Positions 28,176 to 36,624 of a stretch of DNA of 42,611 nucleotides are shown here, piece by piece. The notes below the pieces were generated by a model, which saw only the letters and a program-made list of their open reading frames with translations, was not told where the DNA came from and did not search any database. The stretch is from an uncultured Pelagibacteraceae bacterium (GTDB lineage: Bacteria > Pseudomonadota > Alphaproteobacteria > Pelagibacterales > Pelagibacteraceae). The stretch spans positions 1 through 42,611 of the forward strand of contig CACPKQ010000010.1 in NCBI GenBank assembly GCA_902634455.1. The letters run 5' to 3'. Position 1 is the first letter of the stretch. Every line of letters starts with the position of its first letter. Both the position numbers and the translations under genes were made by a program.

Positions 28176-28215
28176 ATATTTATAAATGAATCTTTAAACT
28201 ATGTTATAAATATTT
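28176..28215. promoter_or_regulatory. Divergent slt/dapA intergenic region
   Basis: Forty AT-rich bases separate the slt and dapA starts. TATAAA about 10 bp before the dapA ATG is too close for a normal leader unless dapA mRNA is nearly leaderless. No convincing promoter pair is visible. Confidence 0.25.
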
Positions 28216-29097
28216 ATGTTTAAAGGTTCAAATGTAGCTTTAGTTACCCCATTTAAAAATAATAAATTAGATGAAGAAAACTATATTAAATTAATAAATT
28301 TTCATCTTCAAAATGGGACTAATGGTCTTGTTCCAGCCGGTACCACTGGTGAGTCACCAACATTAAATCATTCTGAACATGAAAAAGTTATAGAACTTTG
28401 TATAAAAGAAGCAAAAGGCAAAGTTCCAGTGATAGCTGGTACTGGATCTAATTCAACAGAGGAAGCAATATCATTGACAAAGCATGCTGAAAAAGCTGGA
28501 GCCAATGGTGCTTTAGTAGTAACACCTTATTACAATAAACCAACCCAGGAAGGTCTTTACCAACACTACAAAGCTTTAAACGATAATTGTGGCATACCTA
28601 TTATAATTTACAACATTCCAGGAAGATCTGTCGTAGATATGTCGGTTGATACGATGGCAAGACTTTTTGAGTTAAAGAATATAATAGGTGTTAAAGATGC
28701 TACAGGAGATTTAAACAGAGTAAAACAACAAAAAGAAAAAATGGGAAATGAATTTATCCAGTTAACGGGAGAAGATGGAAATGCTTTTGAATTTAATAAA
28801 AGAGGTGGAGTAGGATGTATTTCAGTAACAGCAAATGTTGCGCCGAAACTATGTTCAGAAATGCAAAAATTTTCTAAATCAAGTTCAGATAATGAAATTA
28901 AAGAAGCAGAAAGGATTGATCAAATTTTACAACCCTTACATAAATCTTTATTTATTGAAAGCAACCCAGGCCCAGTCAAATATGCTGCAAAGTTATTAAA
29001 TTTATGTGATGATGCAGTTAGATTACCATTAGTGAAAATTACAAAAAAAACTCAAGAAGAAGTAAAAAAAGCTTTAACTAATGCTAAATTAATTTAG
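28216..29097 (+). CDS. dapA: 4-hydroxy-tetrahydrodipicolinate synthase
   Basis: Condenses pyruvate with aspartate semialdehyde in the lysine/diaminopimelate pathway. TIM-barrel enzyme with AGTTGESPTLNH (about 41-52), Tyr132 in IIYNIPGRS and the Schiff-base lysine at 160 in GVKDATGDL. Length 293 aa is normal. First gene of a ten-gene rightward run; smpB starts 3 nt downstream. Confidence 0.96.
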   Translation: MFKGSNVALVTPFKNNKLDEENYIKLINFHLQNGTNGLVPAGTTGESPTLNHSEHEKVIELCIKEAKGKVPVIAGTGSNSTEEAISLTKHAEKAGANGALVVTPYYNKPTQEGLYQHYKALNDNCGIPIIIYNIPGRSVVDMSVDTMARLFELKNIIGVKDATGDLNRVKQQKEKMGNEFIQLTGEDGNAFEFNKRGGVGCISVTANVAPKLCSEMQKFSKSSSDNEIKEAERIDQILQPLHKSLFIESNPGPVKYAAKLLNLCDDAVRLPLVKITKKTQEEVKKALTNAKLI

Positions 29098-29100
29098 TTG

Positions 29101-29571
29101 ATGAAACGAAGAGCCAATATTGGTTTAAAAATAATTTGTCTTAACAGAAAAGCAAGATTTAATTATTTTCTTCATGAAGTGATCGAGGCAGGTATAGTTT
29201 TAAAAGGTTCAGAAATAAAATCAATTAGACAAGGAAAAGTAAATATTGCAGAATCTTATGCTATTGAAAAAAATGGTGAAATTTTTTTAATTAATTCTCA
29301 TATACCAGTTTATAAAGAAGCAAGCTATTCTAATCACAACCCAGTAGATGAAAGAAAGTTGTTACTATCAAAGAAAGAGATTAATAAATTGATAGGCAAA
29401 ATTAATATGGAAGGTTTCTCCTTAGTTCCAACAAGAATGTATTTTAAAAAAGGTAAAGCTAAATTAGAAATTGCAATTGCTAAAGGAAAAAAACATTACG
29501 ATAAAAGACATACTAAAAAAACAAGAGATTGGAACCGTGAAAAAGCAAGATACTTTAGAAAATCAAGTTAA
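29101..29571 (+). CDS. smpB: SsrA-binding protein
   Basis: Binds tmRNA and brings it to stalled ribosomes for trans-translation. An OB-fold core with [21 protein letters not shown] and VNIAESYA is followed by the basic, unstructured tail ([18 protein letters not shown]) that enters the ribosome. I take the ATG at 29101 (156 aa) rather than the TTG one codon upstream. The 3' end overlaps the folK start region. The tmRNA gene itself is not in this window. Confidence 0.95.
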   Translation: MKRRANIGLKIICLNRKARFNYFLHEVIEAGIVLKGSEIKSIRQGKVNIAESYAIEKNGEIFLINSHIPVYKEASYSNHNPVDERKLLLSKKEINKLIGKINMEGFSLVPTRMYFKKGKAKLEIAIAKGKKHYDKRHTKKTRDWNREKARYFRKSS

Positions 29572-30064
29572 TATAGTTTATTTAGGTTTAGGATCTAATC
29601 TTGGTAATAGAAAAATAAATATAGAAAAAGCAAAGTTTTTACTAAACAAAAATGATATTAACGTTATTAAATTTTCAAGTTACTATGAAACTAAATCATG
29701 GCCAAATGATAATTTTCCCAAATATTACAATATAGTATTAAAGATTGAGACTAGTTTAAGTCCAGTTTCGTTATTAAATAAAATAAAATTTATAGAAAAA
29801 AAAGTTGGAAGAAAAAGAGCAAAAAAAAACTATCCTAGGTTATGTGATATAGATATTTTGGATTATAGTAAGAGAGTGTTGTTTTTAGAATCAAATGGCT
29901 TAAAATTACAAATACCTCATCCTAGACTACATTATAGAAATTTTGTCCTAGTTCCTTTATTTGAAATTGATAAAAATTGGAAACATCCAAAATTTAAAGA
30001 AAATATAAGTCAATTAATATTTAAAAATGGTCTTAGAGTGCTAAGAACTATTAAACTTATTTAA
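29537..30064 (+). CDS. folK: 2-amino-4-hydroxy-6-hydroxymethyldihydropteridine pyrophosphokinase
   Basis: Transfers pyrophosphate from ATP to the pterin in folate synthesis. [11 protein letters not shown] opens the domain, and FYETKSWP-like [24 protein letters not shown] and the [15 protein letters not shown] signature follow. The start is uncertain: a GTG at 29537 gives 175 aa with a short leader before the first strand, while a TTG at 29471 would add 22 non-conserved residues. Either way it begins inside smpB in another frame. Family motifs are intact. Confidence 0.88.
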   Translation: MKKQDTLENQVNIVYLGLGSNLGNRKINIEKAKFLLNKNDINVIKFSSYYETKSWPNDNFPKYYNIVLKIETSLSPVSLLNKIKFIEKKVGRKRAKKNYPRLCDIDILDYSKRVLFLESNGLKLQIPHPRLHYRNFVLVPLFEIDKNWKHPKFKENISQLIFKNGLRVLRTIKLI

Positions 30065-30083
30065 TTTAATGGTATAATTAATT

Positions 30084-31829
30084 ATGCTTAAATCTGAAGA
30101 ATTAATAAATAAAGTTAAAGCTTATAACAAGTTTTTAAATCACGATACTTTATCAAAAGCTTATAATTTTGCACTTAAAGCACATGTTAATCAAAAAAGA
30201 GACGAAGGAGCTCCATATATAATTCACCCCGTTGCTGTTGCCAGTATCTTAACAGAATTAAAACTTGATAGTGCAACTATAGCAACTGGATTGCTTCACG
30301 ATACTATAGAAGATACACATGCAACTTATCAAACAATTGAGCAAGAATTTGGTAAGGAAGTCGCTGATTTAGTCGATGGTGTAACAAAAATTTCTGAATT
30401 TGAAAATCAAGCAATATCTAATTCTAAAGCAGAAAATTTTAGAAAATTAATCTTAGCGACATCAAAAGATATAAGAGTTTTACTAGTTAAGCTTGCTGAC
30501 AGACTTCACAATATGAGAACTATCCAATTCGTTAAAAGTAAAGATAAACAAATTAGAATAGCCAAAGAAACAATGGAAATATATGCCCCCTTAGCTGATA
30601 GAATGGGAATGAACAGAATTAGAGATGAATTAGAAGATCTATCTTTTGAAATACTTAATCCACAAGCTAGAAAGTTAATTAAAGAAAGATTAGACAAAAT
30701 TAAGGAAAATAATTTAACAAATTTTAACTCTATATCTGATGAATTTTTAAAAGAACTTACAAACAAAGGTTTAATAGTTAAAATTTATGGAAGAGAAAAA
30801 ACACCTTTTTCAATATGGAGAAAAGTACAAAATAAAAGAACTTCTTTAGAGCAAATTACTGACATTATTGGTTTTAGAATAATTTTAAATAACATTGATG
30901 AATGCTATAAAGCTTTAGGGATTCTTCATAGTAAATGGAATTGTATACCAGGAAAATTTAAAGATTATATTTCTTCACCAAAAATAAATAAATATAAATC
31001 ACTTCACACAGCAGTAATAGGACCAAATAAAAGACCAATTGAATTGCAGCTAAGAACAATGTCCATGCATGAATTTGCTCAAAGAGGAATAGCTTCACAC
31101 TGGAAATACAAGTCTTCTGAAAAATTTAATTCTTTAACTTGGAAAGAATATGATTGGCTAGCTGATTTAGTAGAAATAATCGACAAAAATGAAAATCCTG
31201 AAGATTTTTATGAATATACTAAACTTCAGATGTTCCAAGATAACGTTTTTTGTTTTACACCAAAAGGTTCTGTCATAAAATTACCAAAAAATGCTACACC
31301 TATAGATTTTGCATATGCAGTACATACTCAGATAGGAGATACAGCAATTGGATCTGAAATAAATGGCAAAGAAAGTGCTCTACAATCAATTTTAAATAAT
31401 GGTGATGTTGTTAAAATTATTACTTCAAAAAATGTTTCTCCATCTTTACATTGGGTAACTTCAGCAAAGACGGGTAAGGCAAGAGCGGCAATAAAAAGAC
31501 ATTGGCAATATCGTGAAGGTCAAGGATCATCTAAAAGCAAACAATATAATACAACGTTGTGGATTTCTTTACCAGATCAGCCAGGACGTTTAGGAGACGT
31601 TACAAGCTTAATTGGTGTTAATAATTTGAATATATCTAGTGTTGAAATGGTTGAAAAGACTAATAAAGCAATAAATTTTAAATTTAACCTCATTATTCAC
31701 GATTTGAAAAACTTTACAAAATTAATTAGTGAGCTAAAACAGAAAGAATATAATTTCAAAATAATTAGACATAAAAATAAAAAATATGCTTTCTTTAAAA
31801 AAATCTTTAGCGGTTTTAAAAAAAACTAA
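30084..31829 (+). CDS. Bifunctional (p)ppGpp synthetase/hydrolase, shortened regulatory part
   Basis: RelA/SpoT homologue controlling the stringent response. The HD hydrolase domain is intact (His48, His72-Asp73 in LLHDTIEDT, LADRLHNMRT). The synthetase domain has GREKTPFSIWRKV, FKDYISSPK and YKSLHT, followed by ELQLRT. TGS spans about 387-449 and ACT about 491-560. Only about 40 residues separate TGS from ACT, so most of the helical and zinc-finger/RIS segments found in the roughly 700-aa family members are missing; the total is 581 aa. Both active sites look usable. pyrE starts 44 nt before its end in another frame. Confidence 0.93.
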   Translation: MLKSEELINKVKAYNKFLNHDTLSKAYNFALKAHVNQKRDEGAPYIIHPVAVASILTELKLDSATIATGLLHDTIEDTHATYQTIEQEFGKEVADLVDGVTKISEFENQAISNSKAENFRKLILATSKDIRVLLVKLADRLHNMRTIQFVKSKDKQIRIAKETMEIYAPLADRMGMNRIRDELEDLSFEILNPQARKLIKERLDKIKENNLTNFNSISDEFLKELTNKGLIVKIYGREKTPFSIWRKVQNKRTSLEQITDIIGFRIILNNIDECYKALGILHSKWNCIPGKFKDYISSPKINKYKSLHTAVIGPNKRPIELQLRTMSMHEFAQRGIASHWKYKSSEKFNSLTWKEYDWLADLVEIIDKNENPEDFYEYTKLQMFQDNVFCFTPKGSVIKLPKNATPIDFAYAVHTQIGDTAIGSEINGKESALQSILNNGDVVKIITSKNVSPSLHWVTSAKTGKARAAIKRHWQYREGQGSSKSKQYNTTLWISLPDQPGRLGDVTSLIGVNNLNISSVEMVEKTNKAINFKFNLIIHDLKNFTKLISELKQKEYNFKIIRHKNKKYAFFKKIFSGFKKN

Positions 31830-32376
31830 TGCATTAGTTGAAGGGCATTTTGTTTTATCATCAGGATTACATTCAAATCAATACATTCAATGTGCTAAGC
31901 TTTTAAGTTATCCAAATCATGCAAAAAAAATTTGCATTTCTTTAAGTAAAAAAATAAAAAAAAAATTTAAAAACATAGACTTAATTTTATCACCTGCTGT
32001 CGGGGGTATAGTTATTGGATATGAAATAGGAAGATTATTAAAAAAAGAGACTATTTTTTGTGAAAGAGTAAAAGGTAGATTTAATTTAAGAAGAGGTTTT
32101 TCTATAAAAAAAAATAGTAAAGTTTTAATTGTCGAAGATGTCATAACCACAGGTAAGTCAGCTTTAGAATGTTCTAAACTAGTAAAAAAATTTAAAGCTA
32201 AAGATATAGGATTTGCATGCTTAATTGACAGATCAGGTAAAAAAAAGATTAAGATAAAATCAAATCAGATTGTATCTCAGGTCAAAATAAATGTACCCAC
32301 CTATAATAAAAAAAATATTCCTGAATTTTTAAAAAAAATTCCCACAACCAGTCCTGGTAGTAAACGTTTAAAATGA
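31786..32376 (+). CDS. pyrE: Orotate phosphoribosyltransferase
   Basis: Converts orotate and PRPP to OMP in pyrimidine synthesis. FVLSSGLHSNQYIQCAKLL, LSPAVGGIVIGYEIGRLL and the PRPP-binding VLIVEDVITTGKSA motif (about 112-125) are present. Length is 196 aa. The ATG at 31786 lies within the last 44 nt of the (p)ppGpp enzyme gene in a different frame, so expression is probably coupled to it. pyrB and pyrX are in another operon of this window. Confidence 0.94.
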   Translation: MLSLKKSLAVLKKTNALVEGHFVLSSGLHSNQYIQCAKLLSYPNHAKKICISLSKKIKKKFKNIDLILSPAVGGIVIGYEIGRLLKKETIFCERVKGRFNLRRGFSIKKNSKVLIVEDVITTGKSALECSKLVKKFKAKDIGFACLIDRSGKKKIKIKSNQIVSQVKINVPTYNKKNIPEFLKKIPTTSPGSKRLK

Positions 32377-33089
32377 TAAAGCTTGGTGTAAACATAGATC
32401 ATATTGCAACAATAAGAAATGCTAGAGGTGAGTATCATCCAGATCCTTACAATGCAGCAAAATTTGCAATTAAATGCGGTGCAGACTCAATTACAATTCA
32501 TTTAAGAGAAGACAGAAGACATATAAAAGATGAAGATTTAAAAACTATATCTTTAAATAAAAAAATACCTTTAAACTTAGAAATTGCGGCAAATAATTCA
32601 ATGGTTAAAATTGCATTACAAAATAATCCAAATTTTATATGCATTGTGCCCGAAAGAAGAAAAGAAATTACTACAGAAGGTGGTTTAAATTTAAAAAAAA
32701 ATAAAAAAAAAATTAAGCAGATTGTTTCTATTTTTAACAAAAAGAAAATTCGAACAAGCCTTTTCATTAATCCAAATATACAAAATATAAAACTATCAAA
32801 AGAAGTTAATGCCAATTGTGTTGAATTACACACTGGTAAAATTTCAAATAAAGTTAAATTAAAAAAAAAATATAAAAATGAATTAAAACAAATAATTAAA
32901 TGTACTAAATATGCCAAGTCTTTAGGTATAGAAGTTCATGCTGGCCATGGAATGGATTACAAAACAGCAAAAATATTATCACAAATTAGTGAAATTAAAG
33001 AATTTAATATAGGACACTTTATAATTGGAGAGTCAATATTTTTTGGGTTAAAAAAAGTTCTCAAAAATTTTAAAAAAATTTTAAATTAA
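32373..33089 (+). CDS. pdxJ: Pyridoxine 5'-phosphate synthase
   Basis: Ring-closing step of the DXP-dependent vitamin B6 pathway. TIM barrel with GVNIDHIATIRNARG at the N-terminus, ITIHLREDRRHI (about 40-51), the ICIVPERR segment and HAGHGMDYKTA near residue 190. Length 238 aa is normal. It overlaps pyrE by 4 bp (ATGA) and is followed by acpS after 1 nt, the usual alphaproteobacterial order. Confidence 0.95.
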   Translation: MIKLGVNIDHIATIRNARGEYHPDPYNAAKFAIKCGADSITIHLREDRRHIKDEDLKTISLNKKIPLNLEIAANNSMVKIALQNNPNFICIVPERRKEITTEGGLNLKKNKKKIKQIVSIFNKKKIRTSLFINPNIQNIKLSKEVNANCVELHTGKISNKVKLKKKYKNELKQIIKCTKYAKSLGIEVHAGHGMDYKTAKILSQISEIKEFNIGHFIIGESIFFGLKKVLKNFKKILN

Positions 33090-33090
33090 T

Positions 33091-33483
33091 ATGAATATTA
33101 TTGGTAATGGAGTCGATATTGTTAAAAATCAAAGAATTAAAAATGCCCTTAAAAATAAGAATTTTGCTAAAAGAATTTTTTCGAAAGCTGAAATAATTCA
33201 ATCTAAAAAAAATAATAATAAAACTAACTTTTTTGCAAAGAGATTTGCTGCAAAAGAAGCTTTTGTTAAAGCTATCGGAACTGGTTTTAGAAAAAATATT
33301 AATTTTAAAGATATATCTATAAGCAACAATATTTATGGAAAACCACAATTAACTTTCAACAACAAAATTCGTAAATTAGTTAAAAAAAAATTTAAATCTA
33401 ATAACTTTAAAATTTATTTATCATTATCAGATGAAAAAAGTTATTCTATAGCATTTGTAATAATTGAAAAAAAAAATGTTTAA
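33091..33483 (+). CDS. acpS: Holo-[acyl-carrier-protein] synthase
   Basis: Transfers 4'-phosphopantetheine from CoA to acyl carrier protein. GNGVDIVKNQRI supplies the metal-binding aspartate, and FAAKEAFVKAIGTG contains the conserved WxxKEA-type glutamate. The C-terminal IYLSLSDEKSYSIAFVI matches the family's LSHD strand. Length 130 aa. It overlaps lepB by 8 bp. Confidence 0.94.
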   Translation: MNIIGNGVDIVKNQRIKNALKNKNFAKRIFSKAEIIQSKKNNNKTNFFAKRFAAKEAFVKAIGTGFRKNINFKDISISNNIYGKPQLTFNNKIRKLVKKKFKSNNFKIYLSLSDEKSYSIAFVIIEKKNV

Positions 33484-34210
33484 CAAAGAATTTTTTACAG
33501 AAAATTTTAAAACATTAATTTATGCTTTAATAATCGCTATATTTATTAGATCAATTATAATCCAACCGTTTTATATACCATCATCATCAATGGAACCAAA
33601 CTTACTTGTAGGTGATAGATTATTTGTTACTAAATTCTCATATGGATACAGCAAACACTCATTTCCCTTTAGTGTACCAATTTTTAAAGGCAGAATTTTT
33701 TTCAAAAATCCAGAACGAGGAGATGTTGTAGTTTTTAAAACTCCCTCTGATAATAGAACAGATTATATAAAAAGATTAGTTGGCCTACCTGGTGATTCTC
33801 TTCAATTTATTAATGGAAATTTATATTTAAACAATAATCAAATATTAAAAACGTTACATAAAAATAATGATAAATTATTTTGTGGTAATCGTGAAATTAT
33901 AGTTAAAACATTTTACGAAAAACTACCCAACCAAAAAAAATACAAAACATCTTATATAAAAAATAATACTTTTAAAAATTCTGATAAATTTATAGTTCCA
34001 AAAGACCATTATTTTTTTTTAGGTGATAATAGAGATTGTTCCAAAGATAGTAGATTTCTTACAGAAGTTGGTTATGTACATAAAGATAATTTAGTAGGAA
34101 AAGCACAATTATTATTTTTTTCATCTAATCCAAAAAAAGGAAGTATTTTTAAATTTTGGAAATGGGATGATATAATTAGATTTAATAGATTTTTTAAAAA
34201 AATAATATAA
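33476..34210 (+). CDS. lepB: Signal peptidase I
   Basis: Inner-membrane protease that removes Sec/Tat signal peptides. One N-terminal membrane helix (about 11-30) precedes the catalytic serine in PSSSMEPNL (Ser38). The general-base lysine is Lys99 in DYIKRLVGLPGD, and FLGDNRDCSKDSR is the third family box. I choose the ATG at 33476 (244 aa) over a TTG four codons upstream. It overlaps acpS by 8 bp and rnc by 1 bp. Confidence 0.95.
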   Translation: MFNKEFFTENFKTLIYALIIAIFIRSIIIQPFYIPSSSMEPNLLVGDRLFVTKFSYGYSKHSFPFSVPIFKGRIFFKNPERGDVVVFKTPSDNRTDYIKRLVGLPGDSLQFINGNLYLNNNQILKTLHKNNDKLFCGNREIIVKTFYEKLPNQKKYKTSYIKNNTFKNSDKFIVPKDHYFFLGDNRDCSKDSRFLTEVGYVHKDNLVGKAQLLFFSSNPKKGSIFKFWKWDDIIRFNRFFKKII

Positions 34211-34869
34211 TGGAAAATATTCTAACTAAATTTCAAAAAAAAATTAAAGTAAATTTTAAAAACATTGATCTTTTAAAAAAATCATTAACACATAAAAGTT
34301 ATGATAATATAAATAATTATGAAAAATTAGAGTTTCTAGGAGATCGATTATTAGGATTAATTTTATCAAAAAGGCTAATATCAATGTATCCGGAATCAAA
34401 AGAGGGAATTTTAGATAAAAAATTAGCTTCTTTAGTTAATAAAAATAAATGCTATGAAATTGGAAAATTATTGAAGTTAGAAAATTTTATTTTTGTTAAA
34501 AATAACAAAAAATCAAAAATCGAAGATAAAATTATTTCTGATTGTACTGAATCATTAATAGCTGCTATTTATTATGAAAAAGGTTTTGATTTTACAGAAA
34601 AATTTGTTTTAAATTTATGGGAAAATTTTTTAAAAAAATCAAAAATTACTTTGATAGATGCTAAAACAAAGTTACAAGAATATTCTTTAAAAAAATTCAA
34701 ATTATTACCAATTTATAAGTTAATTAAAATTTCTGGTCCCAAGCATAAACCAGAATTTACAATTGCTGTACGATTGAAAAATTCAAATTATATTATGGGT
34801 ACTGGTAATTCAAAAAAAATTGCACAACAAAATGCTGCTGATAAATTTTTAAAAAAATTTGATCTATAA
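34210..34869 (+). CDS. rnc: Ribonuclease III
   Basis: Double-strand-specific endonuclease that processes rRNA precursors and mRNAs. The signature EFLGDRLLGL (residues 41-50) is complete, with the second acidic patch in DCTESLIAAIYYEKG (about 112-126). A C-terminal dsRNA-binding domain runs from about 150 (DAKTKLQEY to the end). Length 219 aa is typical. TAATG overlaps join it to lepB before and recO after; the era gene that often follows rnc is absent. Confidence 0.95.
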   Translation: MENILTKFQKKIKVNFKNIDLLKKSLTHKSYDNINNYEKLEFLGDRLLGLILSKRLISMYPESKEGILDKKLASLVNKNKCYEIGKLLKLENFIFVKNNKKSKIEDKIISDCTESLIAAIYYEKGFDFTEKFVLNLWENFLKKSKITLIDAKTKLQEYSLKKFKLLPIYKLIKISGPKHKPEFTIAVRLKNSNYIMGTGNSKKIAQQNAADKFLKKFDL

Positions 34870-35552
34870 TGGAATGGAAAGAAAAAGGATATCTTTTATC
34901 AAAAAACCAATTTAATGAAAATTCATCGATTGTTGAATTTTTTACAAAAAAAAAAGGAAAAGTATCAGGAATAATTTATGGATCTACATCAAAAAAATTA
35001 AAAAATTATCTTCAAATAGGAAATAAATTTATTGTTAATTTTAGTTCTAGAGGCGATGGGAAAATTGGTTATTTCAAAGTAGAAATAGAACAGGTATTGA
35101 CCCCCCTTTATTTTGATAACAAAAATAAACTAGCATGCATCATATCTGCTATGAATCTAATTAAACTTCTCACCGTTGAATTTCAGGAAAATATAAAAAT
35201 TTACAAACTTATTGAAAATTTATTTGAAATTTTAACATTAATTGATTGGTTAAAGAAATATATTTTTTGGGAATTACATTTTTTAAAATTAATAGGCTAT
35301 GACTTAGAATTAAAAAAATTAGTTAACAAAGAAATTATAAATGGCAAAATATTTTATTCTGTTAAATCAAACAAAGAAAAAAAATTTGTACCAAATTTTT
35401 TGATTGAATCTAACAATAAAGATTCTAATAAAAATGATTTATTAAAAGGATTGAAATTAGTTGGTGATTATCTTGATAAATCTATATTAAAACCTAATAA
35501 TATATCTTTCCCTAGAGCAAGATTGGATTTTGTAAATAGAATAAAAACTTAG
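34869..35552 (+). CDS. recO: DNA repair protein RecO
   Basis: Recombination mediator of the RecF pathway that loads RecA on SSB-coated DNA. The N-terminal OB fold is recognisable from MEWKEKGYLLSKNQ and SSIVEFFTKKKGKVSGIIYGS, followed by helical domains. The C-terminal half is weakly conserved and shows no CxxC zinc finger. Length 227 aa is on the short side of normal. It is the last gene of the dapA-recO run, ending 5 bp from the hemB stop. Confidence 0.9.
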   Translation: MEWKEKGYLLSKNQFNENSSIVEFFTKKKGKVSGIIYGSTSKKLKNYLQIGNKFIVNFSSRGDGKIGYFKVEIEQVLTPLYFDNKNKLACIISAMNLIKLLTVEFQENIKIYKLIENLFEILTLIDWLKKYIFWELHFLKLIGYDLELKKLVNKEIINGKIFYSVKSNKEKKFVPNFLIESNNKDSNKNDLLKGLKLVGDYLDKSILKPNNISFPRARLDFVNRIKT

Positions 35553-35557
35553 TAAGT

Positions 35558-36553
35558 TTATTTTTTTAAATTTTTTGCAATTTTGTTGGCAAAATAAGTT
35601 ATTATTGCGTTAGCTCCGGCTCGTTTAAAACTTATTAATGTTTCTAAAATTGTGTTTTCGTTAATAATTTTATTTTTTATTCCTGTTAAAATAATACTGT
35701 ATTCCCCCGAAACTTGGTAAGCTATAACAGGTATTTTAAAATTATCTTTTACTTCTTTTATAACATCTAAATATGGAAGACCCGGTTTTACTATTATCAT
35801 GTCCGCACCTTCTTTTATATCTAAAGAAACTTCTCTTAATGCCTCTTCTCTGTTTCTAAAATCCATCTGATAGGTTTTTTTATCTCCCTTAAGAATATTT
35901 TTAGCTCCTACCGCATCTCTAAAAGGTCCATAAAAATTAGATGCGTACTTAACTGCATAAGAGAGTATTTGAACATTTTCTAAATTATTTTTATCTAAAG
36001 CTTTTCTGATCTTTCCAATTCTACCATCCATCATATCTGATGGAGCAATAACATCACATCCCATTTCTGCTTGTAATAAAGATTGCTTAACAAGCAAGTC
36101 TACCGTTTCATCATTTAATATTTTACCTTTTTTTAATAATCCATCATGCCCGTGCGATGTATATGGGTCTAGAGCTACATCACTCATTAAACCTATTTCA
36201 TTTTTATATCTTTTTTTTATATATCTTAATGCTTTACAAACTAAATTATTTTCATTTAAAGATTCAGATCCCGTATTATCTTTTAATTTTGGATTTGTAT
36301 AAGGAAATAAAGCAATCATTGGTATTTTATTATTTATAGCTTCGTCAACGATGGAAGTAAGTTTATCAACTGTGAATCTATAAACATCTGGCATCGTTTT
36401 AATTTGTATTTTTTTATTTTTTCCATCAACAAGAAAAATTGGTAGTATCAAATCATCTGCTGAAAAATTATTTTCTTGAGTTAACCTTCTAATCCAATCG
36501 GATTTCCTATTTCTTCTAAGTCTTAAATTTGGATATTTTCCAGTGATAATCAT
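35558..36553 (-). CDS. hemB: Delta-aminolevulinic acid dehydratase (porphobilinogen synthase)
   Basis: Joins two ALA molecules to porphobilinogen in tetrapyrrole synthesis. MSDVALDPYTSHGHDGLL is the aspartate-rich active-site loop of Mg-type enzymes, rather than the cysteine-rich zinc type. IAPSDMMDGRIGKIR and MIIVKPGLPYLDVI, with the Schiff-base lysine, are also present. I use the ATG at 36553 (331 aa) rather than the TTG two codons upstream. It is a single-gene leftward unit, converging with recO. Confidence 0.95.
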   Translation of the reverse strand: MIITGKYPNLRLRRNRKSDWIRRLTQENNFSADDLILPIFLVDGKNKKIQIKTMPDVYRFTVDKLTSIVDEAINNKIPMIALFPYTNPKLKDNTGSESLNENNLVCKALRYIKKRYKNEIGLMSDVALDPYTSHGHDGLLKKGKILNDETVDLLVKQSLLQAEMGCDVIAPSDMMDGRIGKIRKALDKNNLENVQILSYAVKYASNFYGPFRDAVGAKNILKGDKKTYQMDFRNREEALREVSLDIKEGADMIIVKPGLPYLDVIKEVKDNFKIPVIAYQVSGEYSIILTGIKNKIINENTILETLISFKRAGANAIITYFANKIAKNLKK

Positions 36554-36624
36554 TCTCAAGTATATTTTATATATGCGACAATAGTTATATATAATATAAT
36601 AGTCTATAGGGTATTAATAAAATT
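36554..36624. promoter_or_regulatory. Divergent hemB/oxygenase intergenic region
   Basis: Seventy-one AT-rich bases. Two overlapping perfect TATAAT boxes at 36590-36600 are good -10 candidates for the rightward oxygenase-rpiB-glyA run, with a weak TTATAT at 36567-36572 at 17-bp spacing as -35. No clear element was found for hemB. Confidence 0.4.

Noticed and set aside
32498-32917. 139-codon open frame on the minus strand inside pdxJ
   Set aside because: Apparent membrane protein made only of reversed AT-rich codons; pdxJ is clearly real.
35545-35567. Possible intrinsic terminator at the recO/hemB junction (AAACT...AGTTT followed by seven T)
   Set aside because: The stem is 5 bp with a single G-C pair and the loop contains the recO stop codon. 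It is too weak to call, though it is the only terminator-like site at a convergent junction.
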